Shown one piece after another: positions 1 through 10,397 of a stretch of 64,000 nt of DNA. The translations under genes were made by a program, and so were the position numbers. This DNA comes from Panonychus citri (lineage: Eukaryota; Arthropoda; Arachnida; Trombidiformes; Tetranychidae). A model generated the notes under the pieces. It saw nothing but the letters and a program-made list of their open reading frames with translations. It was not told the DNA's origin and searched no databases. Each line of letters starts with the position of its first letter. The first letter of the stretch is position 1. The stretch is taken from NCBI RefSeq assembly GCF_014898815.1, contig NW_026515548.1:1718501-1782500 (forward strand), in the 5' to 3' direction.

Positions 1-197
1 TTGACAAATTGCAATCAAGAGCTTCAACAAAAAAAAAATATTATTTATCGACAATTGTCGACCTCACATCACCACCGAAGGTCTAAATTGGTCCAACATA
101 AAAATAGTATTCTTACCACCCGGAACAACCAGTCACTGTCAACCATTAGACCACACTTCATCACACAAGTGACCTTAATGTTTTTCTTTCTAGTTTA

Positions 198-345
198 ATG
201 GGAACAAATGAATCTATTGAAGATTTAACTAAATCAATAACTTTACTTGAGGCTATTCAATGGATATCAGAATGTTGGTCAAAGGTAACACAACTAACAA
301 TAACTAATTGTTTTCAAAAGTGTAAATTTTTCTTAATTAAAATTA
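198..345 (+). pseudogene. C-terminal fragment of a pogo/Tigger-type transposase
   Basis: The frame starting MGTNESIEDLTKS and running through AIQWISECWSKVT resembles the C-terminal tail of the pogo-like transposase found further on at 5757-7012, which has the matching stretch TNAIEWTDISWKLVSQ. Both have the pattern of alternating Trp/Ile residues that ends DDE_1 (Tigger) transposases. No catalytic core is present and the frame soon runs into AT-rich sequence, so this is only a scrap. The similarity is by eye and short; the assignment is tentative. Confidence 0.4.
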
Positions 346-469
346 CACTACATTATTATATATATATTTATTATCACACAGAGACTCAAGAAGTTGTCTT
401 AAAAGAGGTAAACAAAAATTGTTTTCACAGAGGTGTGGAGTGTAAGCCAATTCATTCAGTGTTATGACC

Positions 470-760
470 ATGTCTTCCCCTAAGATTTAATATAACAAAA
501 TTCCTGATTCTGTTAAAAAAATAATCATTGATTCTGACAATCAAGGAAAAAGAGTGAAATTGATTTCTGAAATAGTGAAAATTACTCCATCAACAATTAA
601 CAATATTATTCAACGTTGGAAAAAGTTCGATCATTCTCCTAAACCAAGAGGACACCAAAATTGAGTAATGAACAAAAACAAGAAATTAGGTCATGGGTTG
701 ATGATAATTGTCAATTAACTCTTGATTTATTTAATAGTGGAAGAACGAAGAAATGAATCA
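470..760 (+). pseudogene. N-terminal HTH fragment of a Tc1/IS630-type transposase
   Basis: A frame containing VKKIIIDSDNQGKRVKLI, then ITPSTINNIIQRWKKF and, after a one-base shift near 660, LSNEQKQEIRSWVDDNCQLT has the spacing of the two helix-turn-helix units that begin Tc1/mariner (IS630 superfamily) transposases. A stop codon follows the presumed start after a few residues, and the frame dissolves after 760. No DDE/D catalytic residues are present. It is a dead fragment; the family assignment rests on the HTH pattern alone. Confidence 0.4.
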
Positions 761-1646
761 GTAGCAAAAATGATGATTTTATCATCACCATCAGAGATTC
801 GAAAAAACTTTTCACTCGAACTCGATTTTAGACTTTCAAGTACACTGATATCACTTAAAGAACGAGGCAGAGCTAGTGTCTTGATAGTTTTAAGGTGAAC
901 TTCATGTTTTTCCTATTCTCTTTCTTTTTTCTCCTTTTTCTCCTTTTTATCCATTTTTGTTTAGTTGGCACCTTTATGGTGACCAACTCGGAACTAATTG
1001 TAGTTCATTAAGTTAACCTTGTTTAATTTAATTGCTTGGATCTCTTAATTAATTAAAGTGATTAAAACAAACTACCTGCGTGATTATTATTGGCCAATGT
1101 CAAAGGTTTGATTTAATAAATTTATATTGACCTTACAACGTTGGAAGTTGGAACACTGGAAACCCAGAAAAACGTGCTCTTATAATTGTCCTTTTGATTT
1201 GATGAAAAGTTGACAGTCAGGCGGCTTTTTCCTGACAAGGAATTTGAATCATTGTTAGGACTTTATTTGCCTTATTGAAAGTTAATTTTATATTAAGTTT
1301 CACTTCGAGTAATGGGATTGGAATTAGAAACTTTTCTGTTCATTGTTGACTATTCTTAGAGGTTCATGAGAATGTCACGATTTTGAAACAATATTATCGT
1401 CAATTAGATTCACTTTACCCTTACATTCTGCTCGAACACAACACCAGTAGTTTGAATCACCAACACTTGTTTCTTTCGATGAACATAATCATTTAAAACT
1501 AATAATTTAGAATTTCTATTCAAACTCAGAAATCATTATTCACTTATGTTGAATAAAAAACTTAAGTAACAATTAAGAAGAAATTTATTATTTACAATAC
1601 ACGCGAATTTATTGAACTAGTGAAATGACAAGAAAAAACTTGGCTG
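761..1646. other. AT-rich spacer without recognisable genes
   Basis: No convincing reading frame, RNA gene or repeat. A short pyrimidine-rich stretch occurs near 905-955. The region is probably old transposon-derived or intergenic sequence. Confidence 0.6.
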
Positions 1647-2048
1647 GACTTCGGATTAGGTCCGCACGTTTAGAGACCTGAAATTTTTTGTACATATAGC
1701 TCATGTCAAACTACATATTATGTGCGAGTGTGGAATTGAGGAAAGATCTAGTTCCTGACATACAGGGCTTCAAAGTTGGATTTTGCCATAGAGCTCTATG
1801 GGTAAAAATGAAGTTTTCCTGTATACATACTAATGCTTTTTACCTCTTGATTTTTGTATATGTTATACCTTATGGTATGAAGTATCATCATGAAAAAAAT
1901 TAAGACTCTAGCTATCATGGCTGAGTACTTATAGTGTGTTCTTTATGAGACTTTATTCGTCTTTTACTATAATTAATGAACTACTGCATATAGAAGTACT
2001 AAATTTGGTTGAACAGCAAGTCAAGGTCACACAATAATGTCAAGGTCA
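1647..2048 (+). repeat. Left arm of inverted repeat
   Basis: Matches the reverse complement of 2697-3098 with only a few mismatches, for example near 1885 and 1921. The inner end runs into several CAAGGTCA-type direct repeats (2024-2060), beyond which similarity fades. Confidence 0.8.
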
Positions 2049-2262
2049 TCTCAAGGTCAAATTACGGTGAGTAGTCTATGATGTTTTTCGCTGGTAGAAA
2101 TATGTATAATACGCTCGCTGTAGACCAGAACGATGTGTTCGGAGTATATGCAAACTTGTATACGATAGATAATAAAATACAAATAGAAGTGACGTAGCCA
2201 TGCGCAATCAGATCTATGATTTATCCACCTTTCAGTTGATTCACGGACTCAGCAGAGGATAT

Positions 2263-2302
2263 GAAAATTTTTTTGACCCCGGGAGGGGTCAAAAAAATTT
2301 TC
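2263..2302. repeat. Perfect central palindrome, 18 bp arms
   Basis: GAAAATTTTTTTGACCCC, a four-base loop GGGA, then the exact complement. It lies in the unique centre of the foldback element and would form a strong hairpin in single-stranded DNA or RNA. Confidence 0.85.
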
Positions 2303-2696
2303 GCCGCGGCGTTTAAGTGCAGAGATGTTTAAGTGGTACTATCAAACAATCTGTATAGCATATGCTAAATATCACCAAAGCTCTGTTATCTAGCTAGTAC
2401 TAGAAGGCGGGAGATCTGATTCTCGCTGGCTGAACAAGTGTTGTTCACCGGGTGGCTGTAATTCCGTTACCAAAGAATGATGAAGTTTTTATTCTCCGTA
2501 TCCTCCTAAATCATGTCCATTGATCTTAAGAACTGCAATGATAACGATAAAAATTTGCATATACAACACATATACAGCATTGTCAGTACCTTCTGGCGGT
2601 GTATAAATGCACCGATTATGTGTGATTCAATAGGTTATTTTATTACAAAACCACGTGCAAAAGTAAATACAAATAGATTGTTCAATGACCCTGAAA

Positions 2697-3098
2697 CGAC
2701 CTTGACATTATTGTGTGACCTTGACTTGCTGTTCAACCAAATTTAGTACTTCTATATGCAGTAGTTCATTAATTATAGTAAAAGACGAATAAAGTCTCAT
2801 AAAGAACACACTATAAGTACTCACCCATGATAGCTAGAGTCTTAATTTTTTTCATGATAATACTTCATACCATAAGGTATAACATATACAAAAATCAAGA
2901 GGTAAAAAGCATTAGTATGTATACAGGAAAACTTCATTTTTACCCATAGAGCTCTATGGCAAAATCCAACTTTGAAGCCCTGTATGTCAGGAACTAGATC
3001 TTTCCTCAATTCCACACTCGCACATAATATGTAGTTTGACATGAGCTATATGTACAAAAAATTTCAGGTCTCTAAACGTGCGGACCTAATCCGAAGTC
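2697..3098 (-). repeat. Right arm of inverted repeat
   Basis: Inverted copy of 1647-2048, ending in the complement of GACTTCGGATTAGG. Few substitutions separate the arms, suggesting either recent insertion or correction between arms. Confidence 0.8.
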
Positions 3099-3504
3099 TT
3101 ACCAAAAACTTTCATTTATATTAATTCTTTAAAAAGTTTGGCAACATCTTAGTTTATGGTAGTGGGCGGGTCAATCAGCTAATTACTACACTAGTCCTAC
3201 GAATGAAAATTAACTAATTATTCAATTAATTGTTTTGTTTAAATTAAATATAAATAAAATAATAAATAAATAATAAATAAATGAGCTTTTTTGCTCTCTT
3301 AAACCTATCAATAGACTTATCGATATATCGGCATCTTGGCGATATATTGACTGACTTCATTAACCAATTTTTCAATTTTGGCTACACATTAGAAATAAGT
3401 AATCGCGGATGCATCTTGGCCTCAGCTGATTATAAAGTAACTAACTATGAATTTTATATGAATATATACTTTGTACTAACTCTAATCTTATTTTCCAGTT
3501 CCGT

Positions 3505-4008
3505 ATTGCGAATTTAAACAACGCTAATGACCAGGTCTTGCGGGGTTCCCTGATTTCGCATACAAAATCTCTAAAATATTCCGGATCTTGACGGTTCATG
3601 AAATTCCACGTGCCATTTTTCTCAAATTGCTGATGTACAAAAACGTCTTAAAGACGAAGCTATTGGGCGGCCCATAAAAAAGAAAAACACATAGTATCAG
3701 GAGACATGTTTGGCAATTTTTGGAAAAGATAATGTTAAAGAGTATCCATAGGGCCCACATTGTATCACAAGAGCCATGAGTGCATTTTAACCTGGACAAA
3801 GGATTGCAGCAATCAGTGGCTTTTTTCGGGAACACCTCACAAGAGCGGAAAAACACTTCTGTTGAGACAAGTGACTTTGTATTGCTGCGAAATGGCCCAA
3901 GAACAAACGGAAGCATTGATTTTTTAGGTGATTTGGACATCGCCAATCCGTTTGCTGGTGGTGTACTTACTCCTGATCAAAGCTATTTGAGCGAGTTAGT
4001 TGCATATA
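3505..4008 (+). pseudogene. Unidentified coding remnant cut by a MITE
   Basis: Two plus-strand frames look protein-like rather than random. One, about 3624-3790, reads IADVQKRLKDEAIGRPI and later CLAIFGKDNVKEYP, with two stops. The other, 3780-4008, reads GNTSQERKNTSVETSDF, then GDLDIANPFAGGVLTP. Together they look like one frameshifted gene or exon, possibly beginning after an acceptor-like TTTTCCAG at 3492-3499. The second frame continues straight into the MITE at 4009, which supplies its stop codon. I do not recognise the family. A minus-strand frame over the same bases is judged a shadow. Confidence 0.35.
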
Positions 4009-4211
4009 CAGTCGTGAAAAATGAGTTTCGAATGGTTTTTAATCATTCGCGCAACTTAGCTACTAAAATCAATTGATAATCTTTATCATCAGTGATAAGA
4101 CTTAGATGATTTACTCATTGATTTTTCTTATCTTGATTGTTTAATCTGTTAATTTTAGTCACTACCTGCGCGAATGATTAAAAACAATTCGAAACTCATT
4201 TTTCACGACTG
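4009..4211. mobile_element. MITE with Tc1-like terminal inverted repeats
   Basis: The ends are CAGTCGTGAAAAATGAG and its complement, with arms of about 60 bp, flanked by TA on both sides (4007-4008 and 4212-4213), the target duplication of Tc1/mariner elements. The TIR closely resembles that of the Tc1 element at 11959-13270 (CAGCCGTGAAAATTGAG), including a shared internal ATCATT(C/T)GCGCA block. It has no coding capacity and was probably mobilised by a related transposase. Confidence 0.85.
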
Positions 4212-4709
4212 TATGCATATGCATAGCTATCCTAGCCGTTTTAATTTTCCTACTAAATAAGTGAATAAATAAGAGTCTCAATTTATTATTATTTTCTTCT
4301 AAAGCATTTTCGATCACCTTATTAAACAATTTTGAACAAAAAGAGGGATTAAATGAAACAAAGTTGAAGAGATTAAAAGAAAAGATAAATATAAAAGTTT
4401 AGTCAGTGGCTAATCAACATATTGGGCTTTGAGATAGATGATATTGAACCTTGCCAGCTTGAATTTTGACATATTTATCTAGCTACACTGCGTAAAAAAT
4501 GCCCTATTATGAATTTTGCAAATGGAATTTACAGCTTTGGAAGCATATTGTGCCGAACATTCAGATTGTAAGATAAAACTGATGAAGATAAAATACCAGA
4601 AAATAATTATAATTAACATCTATAATATTCATACAGATTTCTACCAGATAATAGGACTAATTTTTCAACGTTCCCTCAATTAGCAGGTTCATTGTTTGTT
4701 TACTTTTTT
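4212..4709. other. Spacer between two small mobile elements
   Basis: AT-rich with no supported gene. It separates the MITE from the Polinton-like element. Confidence 0.55.
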
Positions 4710-4714
4710 GTTAT

Positions 4715-5728
4715 AGTAGTTGAAATATATAAAGTCCAGGACAACCTTTATAAATCCAATTAGCAAAAAGTAAGGTCATTTTTTTTTTGTTGGGAATCAA
4801 GGACATATGAAATTTGAGTAATTATTCAAGGTCAATAATTCCAATATTTCCTAAATCACAACGGAAATAATTCTAGGATTTTCCAACTCATAAATGGAAC
4901 ATTGATTTCTTCGTGTATAAAGCTTTCTTTTTTTAAGCCAATCATTCACAACAATGTTTAAGTTTAAGTGTACTGAGTGTAAACGAAATTTTAAAATTGA
5001 AACTAATTTCAATAAACATGTTGAGAAGTGTCAATTTGTAGTTTCTTTTGGACTCACCAGCTTTCAATCATTCATTTTACAAAAAAGTGCATTCAGACAG
5101 TTTTTGGTATTCTTCATTCTTCAAAATATTGATTCAAAGGATCCAGAGTGTTTATTCACAGAGAAATCAAAGGTTTTTGAATGTTTATTAAAATATGTTC
5201 ATGAAAATATTGGATGGATTGAATTTGTTAAACCAGATGGAAGTGAAATTATCACATATCTTTGTTCAGCAATAAAAACAGTAATAAGGATTGAACAAAT
5301 TGAGGATTTTCTACTAGAATATACGTGGATTAGTGAAAATAGATGACATATCGAAATTTGAGAGAGCCAATCGTATATCAATTCACGTTTATTCTCTTGA
5401 CATTGACCAAAATGACATAACACCATTGAAGTTGAGTGATTATCAGTTTGATATAAACTTGAAACTGTTCTATCATCGAGAGCATTTTTTATATTAAAAA
5501 CTTCGCTCGTCTTCTGAATACTCGAATTCCGAACCTTACATGATGGTGATTAAACCATCTTCATCAGTGCTTATACATAATATGAGTCTAACTCATGATA
5601 TGTATCTCTATTCTTATCATAATTAAATTGTTTTATACTTTTAATTTGATATGAAGCAAATGACTGAAATTTACTCGGGAAAATTTTATCGCTCAAGGTT
5701 GTCCTGGAATATATATATTTCCACTACT
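4715..5728. mobile_element. Internally deleted Polinton-like element
   Basis: Inverted ends begin AGTAGTTGAAATATATAAAG on the left and AGTAGTGGAAATATATATAT on the right (minus strand); both continue into TCCAGGACAACC. The five bases GTTAT occur immediately outside both ends (4710-4714 and 5729-5733) and look like a target duplication. Inside lies a broken gene (4954-5570) related to the N-terminal region of Polinton/Maverick-associated DNA polymerase proteins. AG-starting termini fit Polintons, but that family makes 6 bp duplications and its elements are 15-20 kb, so this would be a 1.0 kb deletion derivative. Family assignment is inference; the paired ends are seen directly. Confidence 0.6.
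4954..5570 (+). pseudogene. Broken Polinton-type polymerase N-terminal gene
   Basis: The first frame (4954-5346) starts MFKFKCTECKRNFKIETNF and contains a C2HC finger, C-x2-C-x12-H-x4-C. A second frame (5333-5497) reads KFERANRISIHVYSLDIDQ and then LKLFYHREHFLY; after a further one-base shift it continues IKNFARLLNTRIPN. The order 'F(E)..N..SI.VY......I.PL' then 'H..LIK(N/D)F(S/A)RLL' is characteristic of proteins encoded by arthropod and cnidarian Polinton-like elements, lying before the type-B DNA polymerase domain. No polymerase catalytic motifs are left. An AT-rich stretch near 5030-5110 might be an unspliced intron. Confidence 0.5.
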
Positions 5729-5756
5729 GTTATTATGTTTTAAATAGGTGATAATT

Positions 5757-7012
5757 ATGCCTCGATCAAATTTATCAATTAAATCTAATTAAAGTTCAAC
5801 TAATTAAAGATAAAGAAAATAGTTTAAATTGTGTCGACCTACAAAAAAAATCAAAATCGGTCGGTCATCGGTATTTCGGTGTTTAGAAAATGATGAATTA
5901 ATAAGTGAAGTTTATATCAATGGTTATGCTAAAAAGAAAAGGTAAGAAAATTTTGTTCCAATTTCAATCAAGCTGAACTAATATATTTTTTTTACTATTT
6001 TTACAGAATCGAAAGGAAAATATCAATGAAAAAGCATGATGACCTAGTCAAGTAATTTATCTTATTGTGTCAGAATAAAGGAGTTGCACTAACATCATAA
6101 ATAATAATAGATAAAGTTAAGTAATTGGCAATTTAATTAAATCGAGATGATCTCGACTGTACATGGGGATGGTTATATCGATTCAAGGATAGAGTGAATT
6201 TGAAACAGGGAAAATTCAGTGGAGAGAGAAAGTATGTTGACACAAAGGTGATCAATGAATGGAAGACAGTTGAGATACCAAGAATGATGATCGATTGGAA
6301 AATCCTTTCATATTTAATTGTGATGAAACTGGTTTGTTTTGGAGACAAACACCGAGTAAAACTTATTTCATCTCAAAGAGTGATCAAATTGGAGATAAAC
6401 TATTCAATGAAAGAATTTCAATTCTATTATTTGTCAATCGTTCCGGAGATGAACTACCACCACTTATTATTGGTAAATCGAAACGTCCTTGGTGTTTCTA
6501 TTCTTTTAGTTACTCACCAACCAAGTGCTTGGATGACCAGTGAGATTTTTTACGAGTGGTTAGTTAATTGGCATCAGCAATTGGAACATGAAAATAAAAA
6601 AGTTCTACTCATTCTGGACAATTTAAAAGGACATTATGTTGATTTCGATCTATTCCCATTGATTACATTCAAATTTCTACCACCGTCAACTACTTGCCTT
6701 ACTCAACCTCTTAATGGGGGTATTCGTTCATTTAAATCTAAATACTTGTCATTTTTTGACAAACATTTATTATCAACACTTGAATCTGGTCATTTATGCG
6801 AGTCTGTCAAAAAAGTAAATTTAACTAACGCAATTGAATGGACTGACATATCCTGGAAACTAGTCTCTCAAGAAACTGTTGTTAATTGTTGGTGTCATTT
6901 TGGTTACACTGAATCGATCTCATTGAATGAATCTCAAAATATTGATCTTAGTAATGATCTCCAAAGTGACCTTAATTGTTTAAATTTCAATAATAATGTT
7001 AATTGCTGTTAG
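5757..7012 (+). pseudogene. pogo/Tigger-like DDE transposase pseudogene
   Basis: The gene begins MPRSNLSIK, followed by an HTH region with LNCVDLQKK and, one frame over, IGRSSVFRCLENDELIS. After a probable intron or gap (5942-6006) comes a CENP-B-type segment ending WGWLYRFKDRVNLKQG with several stops. The DDE_1 core shows FNCDETGLFWRQTP (first Asp), LLILDNLKGH (second Asp) and TQPLNGGIRSFK, where the usual third acidic residue in the PLD motif is Asn. The core itself needs a frame change between 6295-6543 and 6194-7012. Frameshifts, stops and the D-to-N change show it is inactive. No clear terminal repeats were found. Confidence 0.75.
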
Positions 7013-7357
7013 GAGAAGAAACAAAAAAAGAAGAAGAAAAAAACTCTGAGAGATAAAGAAACAAAGTGAAAGTGAAAAATGGTGATTAATTAATTAGTAA
7101 TTTTTATAACAAGATTTCCCCCCGTTGCTTTAAACTTATAAAGGTGAATTCTAAATCACTTGATAAAATAAAACAACACATAAAAATCAACAAAAACAGG
7201 AGAAACAACAAGGCCTTCATCTCATCCATCACTTGAGAGCCACACCTCACAACAACAGCCAGTCGAATACAACAAGAGCTATCATAACTATCATATCTGA
7301 CTAAGGTCGAAGGTAATTATTCTGATAAGTAAAGATCGCGTTGAGTGGATTCTTGAA
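7013..7357. other. Spacer before gag-like frames
   Basis: No gene supported. The stretch 7195-7300 is CAA-rich and could be leader sequence of the frame starting at 7358, but nothing decides this. Confidence 0.5.
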
Positions 7358-7916
7358 ATGGAAAACACTATCAGAATATTGGCGCCAAGGGTGAACATTA
7401 ACTTCGCAATAGCGGTAAGAATCTATGATCAATATGGCCTGATGGACGGCATCAGAGCGAAAGATCTTGTAAAAGAACTGATTCAGGAAAAAGACATTAA
7501 GATACTTCATGGTTCGAATTGTGTAAAAATACTATCTGAGGATGAAACTCTTCTTGGAGACATCAGGAACTTGGTCAGCAAACAAAAAAACTGGTCAGTG
7601 GAAAAACTATCACTTCTCAATCCAACCATTAAAATTTTGCTCCCGAGAGAAAAAGCGATAGACAATCTGAGTGATTTTATTACTCAAATACAATTGAGAA
7701 ACTGAAAGTGAAACCAATATGCTTGGTATAAAAGATCTTGAAGCTGGACGAACCTGTTGCAAAATCATTCTGGAAGATGAGAAAAGCAAGAACGAGTTAA
7801 CCACGCTCCTGGACTCGAATGAAGACAATATAAAATGGAAAATTCCTGAACTTCATGAGCCTATGATTAGTCTCTCAGTTCTCAATGCGGATGGTAATCA
7901 ACAAGAACAACAGTAA
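7358..7916 (+). pseudogene. Gag/ORF1-like nucleic-acid-binding protein fragment
   Basis: Two frames adjoin: 7358-7705 (MENTIRILAPRVNINFAIAV to ITQIQLRN) and 7719-7916 (MLGIKDLEAGRTCCKIILED to LNADGNQQEQQ). Read across a short shift near 7700 they make one protein of about 180 residues. The pattern 'PTIKIL...I..FI.QIQLRN...' followed by 'CKIILEDEKSKNEL' resembles the RRM-like repeats in ORF1 proteins of Jockey/I-type non-LTR retrotransposons. No zinc knuckle lies in this piece. Related frames follow at 8234 and 9222. Family placement is tentative. Confidence 0.4.
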
Positions 7917-8233
7917 CAACAACATATAAAAGGAGAACACTCTGCTGGAGATAAAAAATGCCCAAGTTTGATTAAACAGATTAAGCTTGCCTTAATTAAA
8001 ATCAATCATCAATATAATCATATTATAATTAGACAGTACCCTTAAGGCCCTTCGAATTTCCTACCATCAAGAACCGAATCTTCCCTCAAGCTCAACAATA
8101 ATCCACTTAAATAGTATAACCATTGAGGGAGCCACTCTTGCTCACCTTTTTCCTCCTTTTTTTAGCTATTAAACTGAAAACCAAACGTAAATAAATAACA
8201 AATCATCCTGTTCCTATTATTTTACATTGTGAA

Positions 8234-8799
8234 ATGAGTATAAACGTTTCAGAAACTCTGGAAATCAACAAATCAGATTGTATCGCCACCACCATTATAA
8301 ACAACATGGATGAAGATACCATGAAAATTGATCTCTGTGAACTGGAAGGTGAAGCCAAAGCCATTGTTTCCTTTATCTACCACTGGATCTTCCTTTTAAC
8401 CGTAGTGAAATTGCCACTGTACTTAAACACAGTAACCCAGCGCTCAGTGACTTCTTTGATAAAGTACATACCCTTAATGATGGCAGGAAGAGGAAAATTC
8501 TGTTTGCACTTCCCATTTCAGTAAGGAACCAACTTATCAACAATTCCCTCAGTATCAGATTTCAACTCACTGGAATTCAACTTTTTGATGAGATTCGTGA
8601 TGTTGAACCTCTGAAAATACTAAGCGACATTACATCTGGAAAAATTGGTGAACTAATCAATGAACTTACCCTATTCCGTGGTTACCAAAAACGAATTTAC
8701 TTACACACAGAGCATCCATTTGAGATTGGACCATTGATAACCACTGAGGAAATCAACAAATTTAACCTTAGATATTATCGTATGATTCCCACACTTTAA
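8234..8799 (+). pseudogene. Second gag/ORF1-like frame, frameshifted
   Basis: The start MSINVSETLEINKSD leads to EAKAIVSFIYHWIF; near 8390 the coding signal moves to another frame that reads EIATVLKHSNPALSDFF, RKRKILFALPISVRNQLI, and ends NLRYYRMIPTL with TAA at 8797-8799. The second part is clean over about 135 codons, so a single indel explains the break. The protein has no recognised motif; its position between two other gag-like frames suggests it belongs to the same decayed retroelement, but that is inference. Confidence 0.4.
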
Positions 8800-9221
8800 A
8801 TATACCGCTCGACTTAACTTCATGTTGGTTAATCGTTCGCCTCACCGTCATTGCTATGGTAACAATCATAATCATAACCTAATCATCCATTTTGTTCCAT
8901 CACATTACAACTTATTCATGTTCATCAGTTTGAATCTCATATAAAATTCTCTCTAAGACCTTCTCTCCCTCTGTCCTCTGTCTTGTAATTGTAAATATGA
9001 GGCTTCACAACAATATACAATCATAGTAAATAAAATAAAATCAATCTTGACTACTCAACGCCTCTCTGTTATCAACAACACATTCTCTCCTTACTCTGAT
9101 TACTTGCTCTCCCCTCTTCCTGGATATATGACAAATCCTCCTTAATTTTTCACCTTACAATCACATATCAACCATACAAGTCTCTCTCTGTTAAACTCTG
9201 AAGAATCTCTGAAGTGTAAGA
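8800..9221. other. Pyrimidine-rich spacer
   Basis: CT-rich stretches (8950-8980, 9060-9125, 9180-9200) but no gene. Could be leader sequence of the following ORF1-like frame. Confidence 0.45.
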
Positions 9222-10032
9222 ATGGTCAACATCGGTACTTGGGGTGAAAGAAACTACTGCTTTCTGAACTTCAACAAACAAACTGAACTCATTGTATATC
9301 TGAGAAATCAACAAGCCAAAGATACATTTATCAACAATATCAGTTTAGATAATTACCTTAGATTGCTGATCAATAAAGGGTTGAAAGTTAAATCGCTCAG
9401 AGTTAAAATTCTGATTCATTCAACCTCGGTGGATGAATTTCTACGCTTACTAAAAGGTAAATCCTGGTGGAACAATCAGCTTATGCAAGTAAAACCCAAC
9501 CTAAGGGTCAGAAGAGCCTTTGTTGTCTATCATAGAGAAAAATTGGAAAACAAAAACTTCCTTGAAAAGATGGATCAAGATCTCGGCTCGGTTGATATTA
9601 ATACTATCAAGAAACTTAAGATGGATTAACCAGAATCTCCTTTCATGTTGGAAAAATTGATGCACTGGAAGCCAACAACTGGCAGATTACTATTGATGAT
9701 GAAAGATACAAAGTTCTAGATGAACTGAAATTTGAACAATGTCCGTGTTGTACGCGTTACTACAAGGTAAAGGAGGTTCATCGATGTGAAGGGAAACCTA
9801 AATGCTCCAACTGTGGTAATGCATTAACATCACAGGAAAAAAAAGAACGCCGTTGTGAGAGACAATCTTTCTGTATTCCCTGTGATGAACGAGGTTACAC
9901 GCCTTGGCATCGGAACAGTCGCGTTAATTACTGCGAAACTTTCGAGAAATGCATCATAAAAGGCAGTAAGAACTCTAGCTTTGACCCTAACAAACCTTTT
10001 AGGATCGCTACTTTTACACCAGTAACGAACTA
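9222..10032 (+). pseudogene. Non-LTR ORF1 (gag-like) with cysteine knuckles
   Basis: Frame one (9222-9629) starts MVNIGTWGERNYCFLNFNK and ends in KKLKMD. A shift near 9625 leads into RISFHVGKIDALEANNWQIT and then a cysteine-rich region: CPCCTRYYKVKEVHRC, KCSNCGNALTS, and FCIPCDERGYTPWHRN ending in NYC, before TAA at about 10031. The order RRM-like domain followed by three CCHC-like clusters is that of ORF1/gag proteins of Jockey-, I- and R1-type retrotransposons. The knuckles are irregular (long spacing in the first, a missing His in the second), so they may not all bind zinc. No reverse transcriptase is left in the window. Confidence 0.55.
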
Positions 10033-10397
10033 AGAAAGGGGAAGCAAACACAGAAGGAAATGACTTCCAATCAACAATGATTTACCGTCCAAACTGAAAA
10101 CCCTTAGATAATCAAGTAGATCAGTCAAGAAAATCAGTACTCTCCAAACAATTCATTACAAATCTTTACACGTGTCCACCTGCTGCAAACAAACCTTTCA
10201 ACGCTGAGAGAAATTGAAACACTGTCATCGCAAACGGTTCCTACTCCACTACATGTGTAACCGCATAAACAACAGTCATCTACCTCGATTGCGTCCATTA
10301 GTCGCAAACGAAACACCTCACCGTGCGTATAAGCAAACAGTTAGTGCAAAGTTAATCACCTATACAAGCCAATATATATCTCTTCATACCACTGTGA

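Larger units (their letters stand above)
1647..3098. mobile_element. Foldback-type element with about 400 bp inverted arms
   Basis: The left arm (about 1647-2048) and right arm (about 2697-3098) are near-identical inverted copies; both outer ends carry GACTTCGGATTAGGTCCGCA. The same 66-codon frame occurs in each arm (1703-1903 plus, 2842-3042 minus) with one residue changed, which reflects the inverted repeat rather than a gene. The 650 bp middle has no plausible transposase. I find no clear target-site duplication: the flanks read ggctg and ttacc. The structure fits a non-autonomous foldback or long-TIR DNA element; the superfamily is undetermined. Confidence 0.75.

Noticed and set aside
1703..3042. 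Conserved 66-codon frame found twice in opposite orientation
   Set aside because: Identity is explained by the DNA-level inverted repeat; no other sign of coding.
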